From: JADJLQ01 sp044227925 | GTDB lineage: Bacteria > Bacteroidota > Bacteroidia > Chitinophagales > Saprospiraceae | Direction of reading: 5' to 3' | DNA: 64,000 bases | Assembly: GCA_044227925.1 (NCBI GenBank) | Contig: JBGAVW010000014.1 | Span: forward strand, 22,299-86,298 | Part shown: positions 15,262 to 24,941 of the stretch, in pieces | Layout: each line of letters starts with the position of its first letter | Position numbering within the stretch: position 1 is the stretch's first letter | Notes under the pieces: generated by a model | Told to the model about the DNA's origin: nothing | The model's database searches: none | The model's input: the letters and a program-made list of their open reading frames with translations, nothing else | Translations under genes and position numbers: made by a program

Positions 15262-17736
15262 ATGAAACGATTTATTCTAGGGACTGTTTCTGTAAATTGG
15301 ATTGGTTACCTGATTTTGGCTTTGCGGGATAGGTATACCTCCAGAGTACAGATTTTACGTGCAGACAAACTGATCATTACTTTACTTTTTTTTTCTCCTC
15401 TGACAGTTCTTTTATCACAACACACACTTTGGTACAAAACACCTGCAAAATATTTTGAAGAAGCCCTTCCCATTGGCAATGGTAGAATGGGTGCAATGGT
15501 ATATGGCGGAACTGAAAAGGAAAGGTTGTCTTTAAATGATATTACACTTTGGTCAGGTGAGCCGGTAAATCCCTACAATAATCCCGATGCCCATGCTCAT
15601 CTGCCTGCTGTACGGGAAGCACTTTTCAGGGAAGATTATGCAGCAGCTGATACACTGGTGCGAAAACTACAGGGAAATTTTTCCAATGCGTACGAGCCTC
15701 TCGGAAATCTGTTTATAGAGTTTAATCATACCCAGCCAATTCTTGAGTACAAAAGAAAATTGGACATGAATAATGCCCAGGTCGAGGTAGATTACCAAAC
15801 AAATAATACCAGGTTCAGCAGAAAATACGCAGTATCCTATCCCGATCAGGTAATTGCCATATTACTTTCATCTAAAGGCAGAGAAAAGTTAAATATTAAT
15901 TTAAAATTTAACAGCCCCCTTGTATATAAAACCTTAATCGATCATGGCTTGCTGTATTTACAAGGTAAGGCACCTGTGCGATCTCAACCCAATTATTTAC
16001 AAGTCAGAAACGCAGTGGAGTATATGGATGGCAGGGGTACCCGATATGTTGCTGTGCTGCAAGTTAAAAATACAGATGGCATAGTCCATTACAGGGATTC
16101 TTTTATCCAGGTAGCTGAGGCAAGCTCCATTGAATTAAGACTGACCATGGCCACCAGTTTTAATGGGTTCAATCTGGACCCTTTTGCAAAAGGAATCGAC
16201 GAAGTAAAAACAGCAGAGGCACAATTATCCCTTTCCAACAGGTATGATATTCAAACTATCTTCAAAAGACAAACAGAAGATCATAAGAAATTTTATGATC
16301 GTGTCCATTTTGATCTAAGCCAGGACGAATCTGAGGATGATACCTATACACGGATCCGAAAAAATACGGCGACCAATACCGATATTGGGCTGATACCCCT
16401 TTATTTTAATTACGGCAGATATTTATTGATAAGCAGCTCCCGTACACCAAATGTGCCAATCAATCTTCAAGGTCTTTGGAATGAAAACGTAAGGCCACCC
16501 TGGAGCAGTAACTACACGGTCAATATTAATACAGAAATGAATTATTGGCCGGTGGAAGTATGTAATCTGCCCGAATTGCACATGCCCCTGATGGGCTTTC
16601 TACAAAACCTCGCTGTGACCGGGGCTATTACTGCCAATACGTATTACAATAATAATGGTTGGACAGTGCATCACAATACCGATATATGGGCAATGTCTAA
16701 CCCAGTAGGTGATTTCGGAAAAGGAAGCCCACAATGGGCTAATTGGCAGTTGGGAGGAGCCTGGTTATCTACTCATTTGTATGAGCACTATAAATTTACA
16801 TTGGACCATGAATTTCTAAGAAAAGCATACCCGTTGCTCAAAGGAGCCGCCCTGTTTTGTTTGGAACAATTAGTAAAAGATTCAAAAGGTTTTTTGGTAA
16901 CTGCTCCATCGACCTCACCTGAAAATGTATATATCACTAAGAATGGATTTAAAGCTTCTACTTTATATGGAAGTACTTCCGATCTAAGCATGATACGTGA
17001 GCTTTTCATGGATGTCGTGGAATCCTCCATCCAGTTAAATATGGATAAGCCATTCAGAGACTCCTTAACGAACGCTTTAAAAAATATATACCCATACCAG
17101 ATCAGCAAAAAAGATGGGGTTTTACAGGAATGGTACCATGATTGGGATGATGCTGAAATTACACATAGGCATTTATCTCATTTATTTGGTGTTTATCCCG
17201 GCAAAACCATCACTCCGGAAAACATAGAATTATTCGAAGCAGCTAAAAAATCATTGCTCCGACGGACCAATAATGGTACAGGATGGTCAATATCCTGGAA
17301 AATCTCCATGTGGGCCAGGCTGTTAAATGCAGACAAAGCATATGATGCTATTCAAAAACTATTATCTTATTATCCTGCAGACAAGAGTGAGATCGTAATG
17401 GGCGGCGGAGGTACCTATCCTAATTTATTTGATGCTCATCCCCCATTTCAAATTGATGGTAACTTTGGAGGTACAGCTGGTATAGCAGAAATGATTTTGC
17501 AAAGTCATTTGGATTACATTCATATTTTGCCTGCATTACCCTCAGTATGGAAAAACGGAAAAATTACCGGGCTAAAAGCAAGGGGCAATATCGAAGTAAA
17601 TGTGGAATGGAAAGAAAATAAACTATACTCCCTCACCATGAAATCCGGCCATACCCAAACCAGAAAAATAAAATATGGAACCAACATCAAGGAAATCATA
17701 CTACCGGCTAATAAACTCATTAAAATAAAAATTTAA
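15262..17736 (+). CDS. GH95 family glycoside hydrolase (alpha-L-fucosidase type)
   Basis: An 824-residue glycosidase probably acting in the periplasm. After a ~58-residue N-terminus containing a hydrophobic segment (LIITLLFFSPLTVLLSQ), the GH95 start LWYKTPAKYFEEALPIGNGR appears, then NINTEMNYWPVEVCNLPE (the catalytic Asn pair region), APSTSPEN (general acid Glu) and QIDGNFGGTAGIAEM (general base Asp). GH95 enzymes invert alpha-1,2-L-fucosides; some are galactosidases. The export signal lies unusually far (~35 residues) from the ATG at 15262, so the true start may be internal. The stop is 6 bp before an ABC permease gene. Confidence 0.9.
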   Translation: MKRFILGTVSVNWIGYLILALRDRYTSRVQILRADKLIITLLFFSPLTVLLSQHTLWYKTPAKYFEEALPIGNGRMGAMVYGGTEKERLSLNDITLWSGEPVNPYNNPDAHAHLPAVREALFREDYAAADTLVRKLQGNFSNAYEPLGNLFIEFNHTQPILEYKRKLDMNNAQVEVDYQTNNTRFSRKYAVSYPDQVIAILLSSKGREKLNINLKFNSPLVYKTLIDHGLLYLQGKAPVRSQPNYLQVRNAVEYMDGRGTRYVAVLQVKNTDGIVHYRDSFIQVAEASSIELRLTMATSFNGFNLDPFAKGIDEVKTAEAQLSLSNRYDIQTIFKRQTEDHKKFYDRVHFDLSQDESEDDTYTRIRKNTATNTDIGLIPLYFNYGRYLLISSSRTPNVPINLQGLWNENVRPPWSSNYTVNINTEMNYWPVEVCNLPELHMPLMGFLQNLAVTGAITANTYYNNNGWTVHHNTDIWAMSNPVGDFGKGSPQWANWQLGGAWLSTHLYEHYKFTLDHEFLRKAYPLLKGAALFCLEQLVKDSKGFLVTAPSTSPENVYITKNGFKASTLYGSTSDLSMIRELFMDVVESSIQLNMDKPFRDSLTNALKNIYPYQISKKDGVLQEWYHDWDDAEITHRHLSHLFGVYPGKTITPENIELFEAAKKSLLRRTNNGTGWSISWKISMWARLLNADKAYDAIQKLLSYYPADKSEIVMGGGGTYPNLFDAHPPFQIDGNFGGTAGIAEMILQSHLDYIHILPALPSVWKNGKITGLKARGNIEVNVEWKENKLYSLTMKSGHTQTRKIKYGTNIKEIILPANKLIKIKI

Positions 17737-17742
17737 TTACCA

Positions 17743-19074
17743 GTGCTCAGGTTTATTTTAAAAAGATTATTAATCATTATACCTGAGCTGTTTATTATCA
17801 GTGTGATATGCTTTTTTTTGATGCATCGTGTGACTTCCAGATTTGACCTAAGGGATTCTGAATACAGAAATACGGTAATTAAAAGTCGACCGGAAGCCAA
17901 TTCATTGAGCCCCTTATTTTACTGTTCCCTGGTTCCTATGGTATTTCCCGATACCTTCTTTTTCTTATCCCGTACAGAGCAAAGGAACAGAATAAAAAGT
18001 TTTTTATACCAAGGATATGAATGGGATAAAATCAAAGATTATTTGCAGTCTGAAATTCAGATTTCCGGCAGCATGGCTGAAATCAATCCTGACTTTGCCA
18101 CGCTGTTGAATCAAACCTCCAATGTTTCAGACCTTTCTGTTCTGGATCCCCTGATCAGCGATTCTATAAAAAATACAAATGAATATCGAAACTGGAAAAT
18201 GAAATTAAACGAATTAGTAAAAACTCAGAGTCAATGGAAAGTTTTTATCCCCAGCTTTAGATTTCACGGATTTCATAATCAATATCATGTATGGATTAAA
18301 AAGTTTATTTCAGGTAATAGTGGTAATTCAAAAGTGGACAACAAACCAGTATGGACTAAAATTAGGGAAGCATTAAACTGGACCTTTACTTTGAGTTTTA
18401 TCAGCCTGATTTTGATTTTCATACTGGGATATTTTATCGGGGAAAAAATATTTTTAATTAAAAATCAATTTCTCTCCAAAACCATTGATGCTTCATTGTT
18501 TTTTTTTGATAGCCTTCCTGTATTTTTTCTGGGCATGTTATTGATTTATGTTTTTGCTTCTTCTACGGTTTCTTCGTCATTTCACATTTTTCCCACACCT
18601 GGTTTTATTGACATCCAATCCGGTGATTCATTTTTAAAAACCCTTTCCATATATTTTTCGTCGTTGATATTGCCGGTCATTTGTATTGTATTACCCTCGC
18701 TCGCTTACCTTTCCAGGCTGGTCACCCGAAAGATCAGGGAAGAATATAAAAAGCCGTATTCATTTTTATCATGGGCTGAAGGCAAATCTGATAAAATGAT
18801 TCTCCGGTCAGAAATCCGAAAAAATTCTTTATTGCCTTTGGTAGCTTTGTTGGGAATGGAAATTCCTGCATTGATCAGTGGTACCGTATTAATAGAAATA
18901 GTATTTAATATCCCTGGAATGGGCAGACTTACTTATCAATCAATAGTACTGCAGGATTGGCCGGTGGTATTTTCCATATTACTTCTTACCGCATTACTAA
19001 CTATATTGGGAAAGCTTATTTCGGATGTATTGATTTTTATTTTTGATCATAGAGTAAAAATCAATCCAAGATGA
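17743..19074 (+). CDS. ABC transporter permease, DppB/OppB type
   Basis: Inner-membrane permease of 443 residues, related to dipeptide/oligopeptide importers. Residue ~1-30 form the first membrane helix (FILKRLLIIIPELFIISVICFF), then a large (~190-residue) extracytoplasmic region precedes the core of five helices. The cytoplasmic coupling (EAA-like) loop is in GMEIPALISGTVLIEIVFNIPGMGR near the end. The start is GTG at 17743, directly after the GH95 gene, and the stop overlaps the next permease by 4 bp. No ATPase or solute-binding protein is encoded nearby; the substrate is unknown. Confidence 0.88.
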   Translation: MLRFILKRLLIIIPELFIISVICFFLMHRVTSRFDLRDSEYRNTVIKSRPEANSLSPLFYCSLVPMVFPDTFFFLSRTEQRNRIKSFLYQGYEWDKIKDYLQSEIQISGSMAEINPDFATLLNQTSNVSDLSVLDPLISDSIKNTNEYRNWKMKLNELVKTQSQWKVFIPSFRFHGFHNQYHVWIKKFISGNSGNSKVDNKPVWTKIREALNWTFTLSFISLILIFILGYFIGEKIFLIKNQFLSKTIDASLFFFDSLPVFFLGMLLIYVFASSTVSSSFHIFPTPGFIDIQSGDSFLKTLSIYFSSLILPVICIVLPSLAYLSRLVTRKIREEYKKPYSFLSWAEGKSDKMILRSEIRKNSLLPLVALLGMEIPALISGTVLIEIVFNIPGMGRLTYQSIVLQDWPVVFSILLLTALLTILGKLISDVLIFIFDHRVKINPR

Positions 19075-20246
19075 ACATAAAGGATTCTATTTTATCATTT
19101 ACCCTGTTGCAAAAAATTTGCCTCTGCATCATTGCAGTATATGTATTTATAGGTATTGGTGCAGATTTTATAGCCAATGACAAACCATTCTATTGTGTAT
19201 GCAATGGCCGATCCGTTTTCCCGATTGGAAAAAGTTATTTAGAAAAAATGGGCCTATCCAATCATACCACCGCATCTGACTACACGGAGTGTACATCGAG
19301 GATCATGCCATGGATTCCTTTTCATGCCCATTCACTGGATCCATCGAGCAATGGATATGCCGGCCCATGGACCAAATCGGCTACCGGAATTCATATTTTA
19401 GGTACTGATGCATTAGGAAAAGATGTTTTGGCCGGATTAATACACGGTACACGATATGCCTTTATCATCGGTATCTTTGCCACTTTATTTTCATTTATAC
19501 CGGGAGTAGTATCGGGTATGATGATGGGGTACTTTCAAAATCATAAACTCCGGTTTAATTATATACAATCAGTTGCTTTTTTCATTGCAATGATCCTCTT
19601 CTTTTTTGAATTATATACCACCGCATTTGCATTCTCAGGTTTTCAATTTTGGATCAGTACTTTTTTTCTCATCTGTACATTGGTTGCAACATGGATAGCA
19701 ATATTCAAATACGGTAAATTTAATTTAAATACGGTGACTTTCCCGCTAGATAATATGATGATGAGATGCATAGAGATTTTTGAGTCATTTCCAAAATTAT
19801 TATTGTTGATGGTCTTATCGATTTGGATTGCCAGACCTGGTATTTTTTCAATAGTAATACTGATTGCTGTTATCAGATGGCCGATCTTTGCCCAGATCAG
19901 CAGAGCCGAAACCCTACGCGTAAGTAATTTAAATTTTACTCAGTCCGCCGAAAATATCGGGGTCCATTGGTTTAGAATCCTAACTCGTCACATTTGGCCT
20001 AATATCAAAGGCCCGTTGTTGGTAACTGCTTTATTCTCTTTGAGCACGGCCATTTTACTCGAAGCTTCTTTGTCTTTCATTGGCCTTGGGTTAAAATTGG
20101 AACTAGTGAGTTGGGGTAGCCTGTTAAATGAGGGCAGGCAATACTTTCCCGGATGGTGGCTTTCTCTTTTTCCTGGCCTCACCATCTTTGTACTGATACT
20201 GTCCCTCAACTGGTTATTTGATGATAAAAACCGGTCTATTGGCTGA
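19071..20246 (+). CDS. ABC transporter permease, DppC/OppC type
   Basis: Partner permease of 391 residues. An N-terminal helix (LQKICLCIIAVYVFIGIGADF) is followed by an extracytoplasmic segment of ~90 residues with the OppC-type phrase HILGTDALGKDVLAGLIHGTRYA, then helices and the coupling segment LLEASLSFIGLGLKLELVSWG. Its ATG overlaps the stop of the DppB-like gene (ATGA), giving 1:1 coupled translation. With GH95 it forms a three-gene operon. ATPases of the DppD/F type must come from elsewhere. Confidence 0.9.
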   Translation: MNIKDSILSFTLLQKICLCIIAVYVFIGIGADFIANDKPFYCVCNGRSVFPIGKSYLEKMGLSNHTTASDYTECTSRIMPWIPFHAHSLDPSSNGYAGPWTKSATGIHILGTDALGKDVLAGLIHGTRYAFIIGIFATLFSFIPGVVSGMMMGYFQNHKLRFNYIQSVAFFIAMILFFFELYTTAFAFSGFQFWISTFFLICTLVATWIAIFKYGKFNLNTVTFPLDNMMMRCIEIFESFPKLLLLMVLSIWIARPGIFSIVILIAVIRWPIFAQISRAETLRVSNLNFTQSAENIGVHWFRILTRHIWPNIKGPLLVTALFSLSTAILLEASLSFIGLGLKLELVSWGSLLNEGRQYFPGWWLSLFPGLTIFVLILSLNWLFDDKNRSIG

Positions 20247-20349
20247 ACATCCCTGAATACATTATATTTAGACATTACAAAGTCCGGTAATAAGATTATT
20301 CAGATAGTTTTGCCTTACACTTAGAATTGTTTTTCTTTGCAGTCATTTT

Positions 20350-21225
20350 ATGAAAAAAGATATTGGATCGCTCAAAGAACTGGCTTCTCAGGTCAGACGG
20401 GATATTGTTCGTATGGTGTATTATTGTCAAAGTGGTCATCCAGGTGGTTCACTTGGTTGTACCGATTTTCTCGTCGCCTTATATGGAAACCATCTTAATT
20501 ATAAACTTCCCTTTACTATGGAAGGGAAAGGAGAAGATTTATTTTTCTTGTCCAATGGTCACATATCTCCCGTATGGTATAGTGTATTGGCCAGGACCGG
20601 TTTTTTCCCTGTTGCCGAACTAACCAGCTTTAGAAAACTCAATACCAGGCTACAAGGTCATCCCACCACCCATGAAGGGTTACCCGGGGTACGCATAGCA
20701 TCAGGTTCATTGGGCCAGGGATTATCTGTAGGCATTGGTGCGGCATTAGCAAAAAAACTGGATAAAGATATGGGCATCATCTATGTGCTTACAGGTGATG
20801 GTGAACTGGATGAAGGGCAAAACTGGGAAGCCATCATGAGTGGCGCACACCATAAGGTGGATAATATAATAGTCACCGTAGATTGGAACGGCCAGCAAAT
20901 AGATGGCCCTACTGATGCTGTGATGTCCTTGGGTGATCTTGAAGCTAAATGGACGGCTTTTGGCTGGGATGTACTTATTTGTGATGATGGAAACGATATA
21001 GAATCCATATCACTCACCATACAAGATGCAAAATCTCATCTTGGAAAAGGAAAACCAATCGTCATACTCATGAAGACAAAAATGGGATATGGAGTAGATT
21101 TTATGATGGGATCGCATAAATGGCATGGGGTAGCACCAAATGAAGAGCAGTGTAAAAATGCGTTAGCTCAATTACCTGAAACATTGGGTGACTTTGAGTT
21201 TGATCCTAATTACAAATCACATTAA
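20350..21225 (+). CDS. Transketolase, N-terminal subunit
   Basis: Thiamine diphosphate-binding half of a split transketolase of the pentose phosphate pathway. In the 291 residues, SGHPGGSLG (~29-37) and the TPP motif GDGELDEGQNWEA...DNIIVTVDWN are clear, and the length fits an isolated N-terminal subunit. It is followed after 11 bp by the C-terminal subunit, so both form one enzyme. Split transketolases are common in some Bacteroidota and archaea. Start ATG at 20350. The xylose genes at the other end of the window would feed the same pathway. Confidence 0.94.
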   Translation: MKKDIGSLKELASQVRRDIVRMVYYCQSGHPGGSLGCTDFLVALYGNHLNYKLPFTMEGKGEDLFFLSNGHISPVWYSVLARTGFFPVAELTSFRKLNTRLQGHPTTHEGLPGVRIASGSLGQGLSVGIGAALAKKLDKDMGIIYVLTGDGELDEGQNWEAIMSGAHHKVDNIIVTVDWNGQQIDGPTDAVMSLGDLEAKWTAFGWDVLICDDGNDIESISLTIQDAKSHLGKGKPIVILMKTKMGYGVDFMMGSHKWHGVAPNEEQCKNALAQLPETLGDFEFDPNYKSH

Positions 21226-21236
21226 CAGTAAAAAAA

Positions 21237-22199
21237 ATGACTAGCATCAATAATTTAGTAGTAAATGGTAAAAAAGCAACCCGGGATGGCTTTGGCCTTG
21301 GCTTACTGGAAGCAGGCAGAACTAATGAAAATGTAGTCGGGCTTACAGCTGACCTGCTTGGTTCTTTGAAAATGGATGATTTTAAAAAAGAATTCTCGAA
21401 CCGTTTTTTTCAAGTCGGAATCGCAGAGGCAAATATGATGGGTATAGCGGCGGGTATGGCTACTACAGGCAAAATTCCGTATACGGGCACATTTGCTAAT
21501 TTCTCTACCGGCAGGGTATATGACCAAATCAGGCAATCTATAGCCTATTCAAATAAAAATGTAAAAATATGCGCTTCTCATGCCGGGCTTACCCTGGGCG
21601 AAGACGGGGCCACTCACCAAATATTGGAAGATATTGGCATGATGAGAATGTTGCCTGGCATGTCCGTAATCGTGCCTTGCGATGCACATCAAACCAAATT
21701 AGCTACTATGGCTATTGCCGAAAGATTTGGACCTGTTTATTTGAGATTTGGCAGACCGGCCTGGCCGATTTTCACTGAAAACCTTCCATTTGAAATCGGC
21801 AAAGCACAGATATTGAATGAAGGATCTGATATATCATTGATCGCTACAGGCCACCTGGTGTGGACATGTGTAGAAGCTGCAAGGCAATTGGCGACAGAAG
21901 GAATTACCTGTGATGTGATCAACATACATACCATCAAGCCATTGGATACCGAAACCATATTGGATAGTATAAGCAAAACGAAATGTGTGGTTACTGCTGA
22001 AGAACACCAAATTTACGGTGGGCTAGGTGAAGCCATTGCCGCAGTATTAAGCCGACAAATGCCTGTGCCACAAGAGTTTGTAGCCGTACAAGATTCATTC
22101 GGGGAAAGTGGAAAACCAGATGAATTATTAGCAAAATACGGACTGGGCAACTCCAATATTATCGCCGCAGCAAAGACCGCAATCCGTCGTAAAAAATAA
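21237..22199 (+). CDS. Transketolase, C-terminal subunit
   Basis: Pyrimidine-binding plus C-terminal domains of the split transketolase, 320 residues. Recognisable parts are FFQVGIAEANMMGIAAGMAT (the Glu contacting the TPP aminopyrimidine), the SHAGLTLGEDGATHQ loop, VYLRFGR, and the C-terminal domain with DISLIATGHLV and TAEEHQIYGGLGEA. Distinguishing it from the similar DXS or PDH-beta folds, the SHAGLTLGEDG loop and its pairing with the N-terminal subunit point to transketolase. Confidence 0.94.
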   Translation: MTSINNLVVNGKKATRDGFGLGLLEAGRTNENVVGLTADLLGSLKMDDFKKEFSNRFFQVGIAEANMMGIAAGMATTGKIPYTGTFANFSTGRVYDQIRQSIAYSNKNVKICASHAGLTLGEDGATHQILEDIGMMRMLPGMSVIVPCDAHQTKLATMAIAERFGPVYLRFGRPAWPIFTENLPFEIGKAQILNEGSDISLIATGHLVWTCVEAARQLATEGITCDVINIHTIKPLDTETILDSISKTKCVVTAEEHQIYGGLGEAIAAVLSRQMPVPQEFVAVQDSFGESGKPDELLAKYGLGNSNIIAAAKTAIRRKK

Positions 22200-22236
22200 C
22201 AGGTTCGATGGCATGGTTTTTGCCTAAGCTGCGCTG

Positions 22237-22851
22237 ATGAAGAGTATTTTGGTTGGTTTCCTGGGAATATGGTTATTACTATCTTCTTTCGGGGTTGCAT
22301 TAGATGAAAAAATTATTGCTTACAGTTACATCGATCGCTTCGCTCCGTTAGCGGTGGATGAAATGCACCGGTCGGGCATTCCGGCAAGCATTAAACTCGC
22401 ACAAGCAATGCTTGAGTCAAATCTTGGCAGAAGTACACTGGCAACCAATAGCAATAATCATTTCGGCATTAAATGCAAGTCGTACTGGACAGGCATGCAA
22501 TACTATCATAAAGATGACGATTTTGATTCAAAAGGCAAGTTGATCGAATCCTGCTTCAGAGCGTATGGAGATATAGAATCATCATTCAAAGATCATTCTG
22601 ACTTCCTTAAAAATTCGGGGAAATATGATGTATTATTTGGCCTGGATATTATAGATTACAAAGCCTGGGCTCATGGTTTAAAATCATGCGGGTATGCTAC
22701 GGATAAAACCTATGCATTGAAATTAATAAAAACAATAGAAGATTTTCAACTGTACCGATACGACACATTTAGTGCCTCGGTCTACGATCTTCCGGCAGTG
22801 AATACAGCCTTGATTTCAAAAAGTACAAATAAAGAAACTACGGTAGATTAA
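22237..22851 (+). CDS. Exported glucosaminidase-domain protein
   Basis: A 204-residue peptidoglycan hydrolase-like protein. An N-terminal signal peptide (MKSILVGFLGIWLLLSSFGV) is followed by a glucosaminidase domain (PF01832, FlgJ/AcmA type): ASIKLAQAMLESNLGRSTLA carries the catalytic Glu, then NNHFGIKC and a YATDKTYALKLIKTIE terminus. No LysM repeats are present. It probably cleaves the GlcNAc-MurNAc backbone in the periplasm during wall remodelling. It follows the transketolase genes by 37 bp but is functionally unrelated. Confidence 0.92.
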   Translation: MKSILVGFLGIWLLLSSFGVALDEKIIAYSYIDRFAPLAVDEMHRSGIPASIKLAQAMLESNLGRSTLATNSNNHFGIKCKSYWTGMQYYHKDDDFDSKGKLIESCFRAYGDIESSFKDHSDFLKNSGKYDVLFGLDIIDYKAWAHGLKSCGYATDKTYALKLIKTIEDFQLYRYDTFSASVYDLPAVNTALISKSTNKETTVD

Positions 22852-22973
22852 TGTCGCGTAATTATTGATCAATTAGACTTTACTGATCTGATTGGGATTG
22901 ACCAGTGATTCTTGACAGGGTGAAAGAGGTAAATCAATACATTACCTTTAATCTGACAATTACATTTTATTTA

Positions 22974-24044
22974 TTATCCTTCTATCTTCTCTTCTGACAG
23001 CTTTTGATGCCTACTTAAGGGGTTTGCCCTGTCATCCTGGTATTTTTTCCGCTGACGAGCGATATCAATTGCTCCAAACAATGCCGATCTGAATGAAGAT
23101 TCATCAGCAATACTTTTACCTGCAATGTCAAATGCCGTCCCATGATCCGGAGATGTACGTACTACAGGTAATCCTGCAGTAAAATTCACACCCGTTTCAA
23201 ACTCAAGTGCTTTAAATGGTATCAATCCCTGATCGTGATACATAGCGAGTATCCCATCAAATTTTTTATATTGACTTGCACCAAAAAAACCATCGGCAGC
23301 ATAAGGACCATAAACCAGATATCCCTGGTTCTTTAATTCTTGCAAAGCGGGCAAAATTATTTTTTCTTCTTCTGAGCCCATTACACCTCCATCACTTGCA
23401 TGCGGATTGAGGCCTAAGACGGCGATCACCGGCTTGTCTTTTCCAAAATCTTTTTGAAGAGAGGTGTTAAAAGTTTGTACAGCTGCTTTAATCCTTTGTG
23501 TGGTAATTTTTGATGCAACTTCATTTAATGCAATATGGGTAGTTACGAGGCCTACGCGCATCGATTCTCCGACCATCATCATCATATAATCCTTAACCTG
23601 CAGTTTATCTGCCAGGTAATCTGTATGGCCTGTATAGGTAAACCCTGCCATTTGCATTGCTTGTTTGTGGATGGGTGCGGTCACTAAACCATCCAACCAA
23701 CCTGATTGTATATCCTGAATAGCATGGTCCAAGGCCATCAAGGCATATTTTCCTCCTATTTCACTTATCTTACCGGTATTGACAGTAACATTTTCCTGCC
23801 AGCTGTTTACGCAATACACTTTACCTGGAGCGAGTTTCTCATTACTTCTTGCCGGATGATAAACAAACTCTTCCGCTTTCACTATGTTTTTATAATACGA
23901 TATTATTTTGCCAGCTCCGTATATGATGGGTATGCAGAAATCGGTAATTTTTGGGTTTCTTAGTGTCTTTATTATGATCTCAGGGCCTATGCCATTGATG
24001 TCTCCTATAGTGATGCCTATCTTGATCAGATTTGTTTCAGTCAT
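22974..24044 (-). CDS. pdxA: 4-hydroxythreonine-4-phosphate dehydrogenase
   Basis: Enzyme of de novo pyridoxal phosphate synthesis (the DXP-dependent route). The 356-residue product starts MTETNLIKIGITIGDINGIG; other family motifs are APIHKQAMQMAGFTYTGHTDY (metal His), GLNPHASDGG and AMYHDQGLIPFKAL with a further metal His, and RTSPDHGTAFDIAGK. The frame is open for 77 more codons upstream, but that extension overlaps the divergent rsmA start and lacks family similarity; ATG 24042-24044 is chosen. The intergenic gap to rsmA is 69 bp. Confidence 0.95.
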   Translation of the reverse strand: MTETNLIKIGITIGDINGIGPEIIIKTLRNPKITDFCIPIIYGAGKIISYYKNIVKAEEFVYHPARSNEKLAPGKVYCVNSWQENVTVNTGKISEIGGKYALMALDHAIQDIQSGWLDGLVTAPIHKQAMQMAGFTYTGHTDYLADKLQVKDYMMMMVGESMRVGLVTTHIALNEVASKITTQRIKAAVQTFNTSLQKDFGKDKPVIAVLGLNPHASDGGVMGSEEEKIILPALQELKNQGYLVYGPYAADGFFGASQYKKFDGILAMYHDQGLIPFKALEFETGVNFTAGLPVVRTSPDHGTAFDIAGKSIADESSFRSALFGAIDIARQRKKYQDDRANPLSRHQKLSEEKIEG

Positions 24045-24113
24045 TCGAGTTCTTATTTCTATACTGTGCGAAGATAGGGAAATTATCTCTCTAAGATTCA
24101 GTATCATTGTGGA

Positions 24114-24932
24114 ATGACATATGCTAAAAAATCCTATGGCCAGCATTTCCTCACCAGTGAATCCATAGCAGAAAAAATTGCTGATGCCATGAAACCATTT
24201 GGGCAAATTAATTCTTTGCTTGAAGTCGGTCCCGGTAAAGGCATGCTTACCAAATATCTGGTAGGACATTACCAAAATCTGTACCTGGTAGAGGCTGATG
24301 AAGATATGGTTGAAATCCTAAAACACGATAATAAATTTAACGAAGCCCATATCCTTGCTCAGGATTATTTGCGCCTGGATCTTCAAAAATTAAGTCAAGG
24401 CAATCCTATATATATCATTGGAAACTTTCCTTATAATATTTCGTCTCAGATTGTGATCAAAATGATCGATCATAGAGACATCATACCAGGCATGGTAGGC
24501 ATGTTTCAAAAAGAAATGGCCGAGCGAATAGCTCATGCTCCTGGCAGCAGAGAATACGGTGTGATCAGTGTGCTCACTCAGGCTTATTATGATGTCGAAT
24601 ATTTATTTACTGTAAAAGAAGGCAATTTCAATCCGCCACCCAAAGTAAAATCCGGAGTGCTCCGATTCACCCGTAAAGAAAAATTAAAATTGGATTGTGA
24701 TGAGGTTGAATTCAAAAAAATAATGAAAGCCTGTTTTTTACAAAAAAGGAAAATGATACGCAATTCTTTGAAACCATTTTTATCAGCTGAAAAATTACAA
24801 GATAGTTTTTTTGATAAAAGACCAGAGGAGTTATCTGTAGAAGATTTTGTGAGGATCACGAATATGGCAAACCCTGTTGTAGGAGCTGCTGTTGCTGATC
24901 AGGATATAAAAAAAGAGCAGAATAACCAATGA
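24114..24932 (+). CDS. rsmA: 16S rRNA (A1518/A1519) dimethyltransferase
   Basis: SAM-dependent enzyme that dimethylates two adenines in helix 45 of 16S rRNA (KsgA). The 272 residues show KSYGQHFLTS at the start, motif I LLEVGPGKGMLTKYL, the catalytic motif IIGNFPYNISSQIV (NxPY class), the FQKEMAERI segment and FNPPPKVKSGVLRF. Length is normal. It is divergent from pdxA, a neighbour relation also seen in other bacteria. Confidence 0.96.
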   Translation: MTYAKKSYGQHFLTSESIAEKIADAMKPFGQINSLLEVGPGKGMLTKYLVGHYQNLYLVEADEDMVEILKHDNKFNEAHILAQDYLRLDLQKLSQGNPIYIIGNFPYNISSQIVIKMIDHRDIIPGMVGMFQKEMAERIAHAPGSREYGVISVLTQAYYDVEYLFTVKEGNFNPPPKVKSGVLRFTRKEKLKLDCDEVEFKKIMKACFLQKRKMIRNSLKPFLSAEKLQDSFFDKRPEELSVEDFVRITNMANPVVGAAVADQDIKKEQNNQ

Positions 24933-24941
24933 AATAATACT

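Noticed and set aside
24045..24275. 77-codon upstream extension of pdxA
   Set aside because: It covers the divergent rsmA start, has no family similarity, and the ATG at 24042-24044 gives the standard PdxA start.
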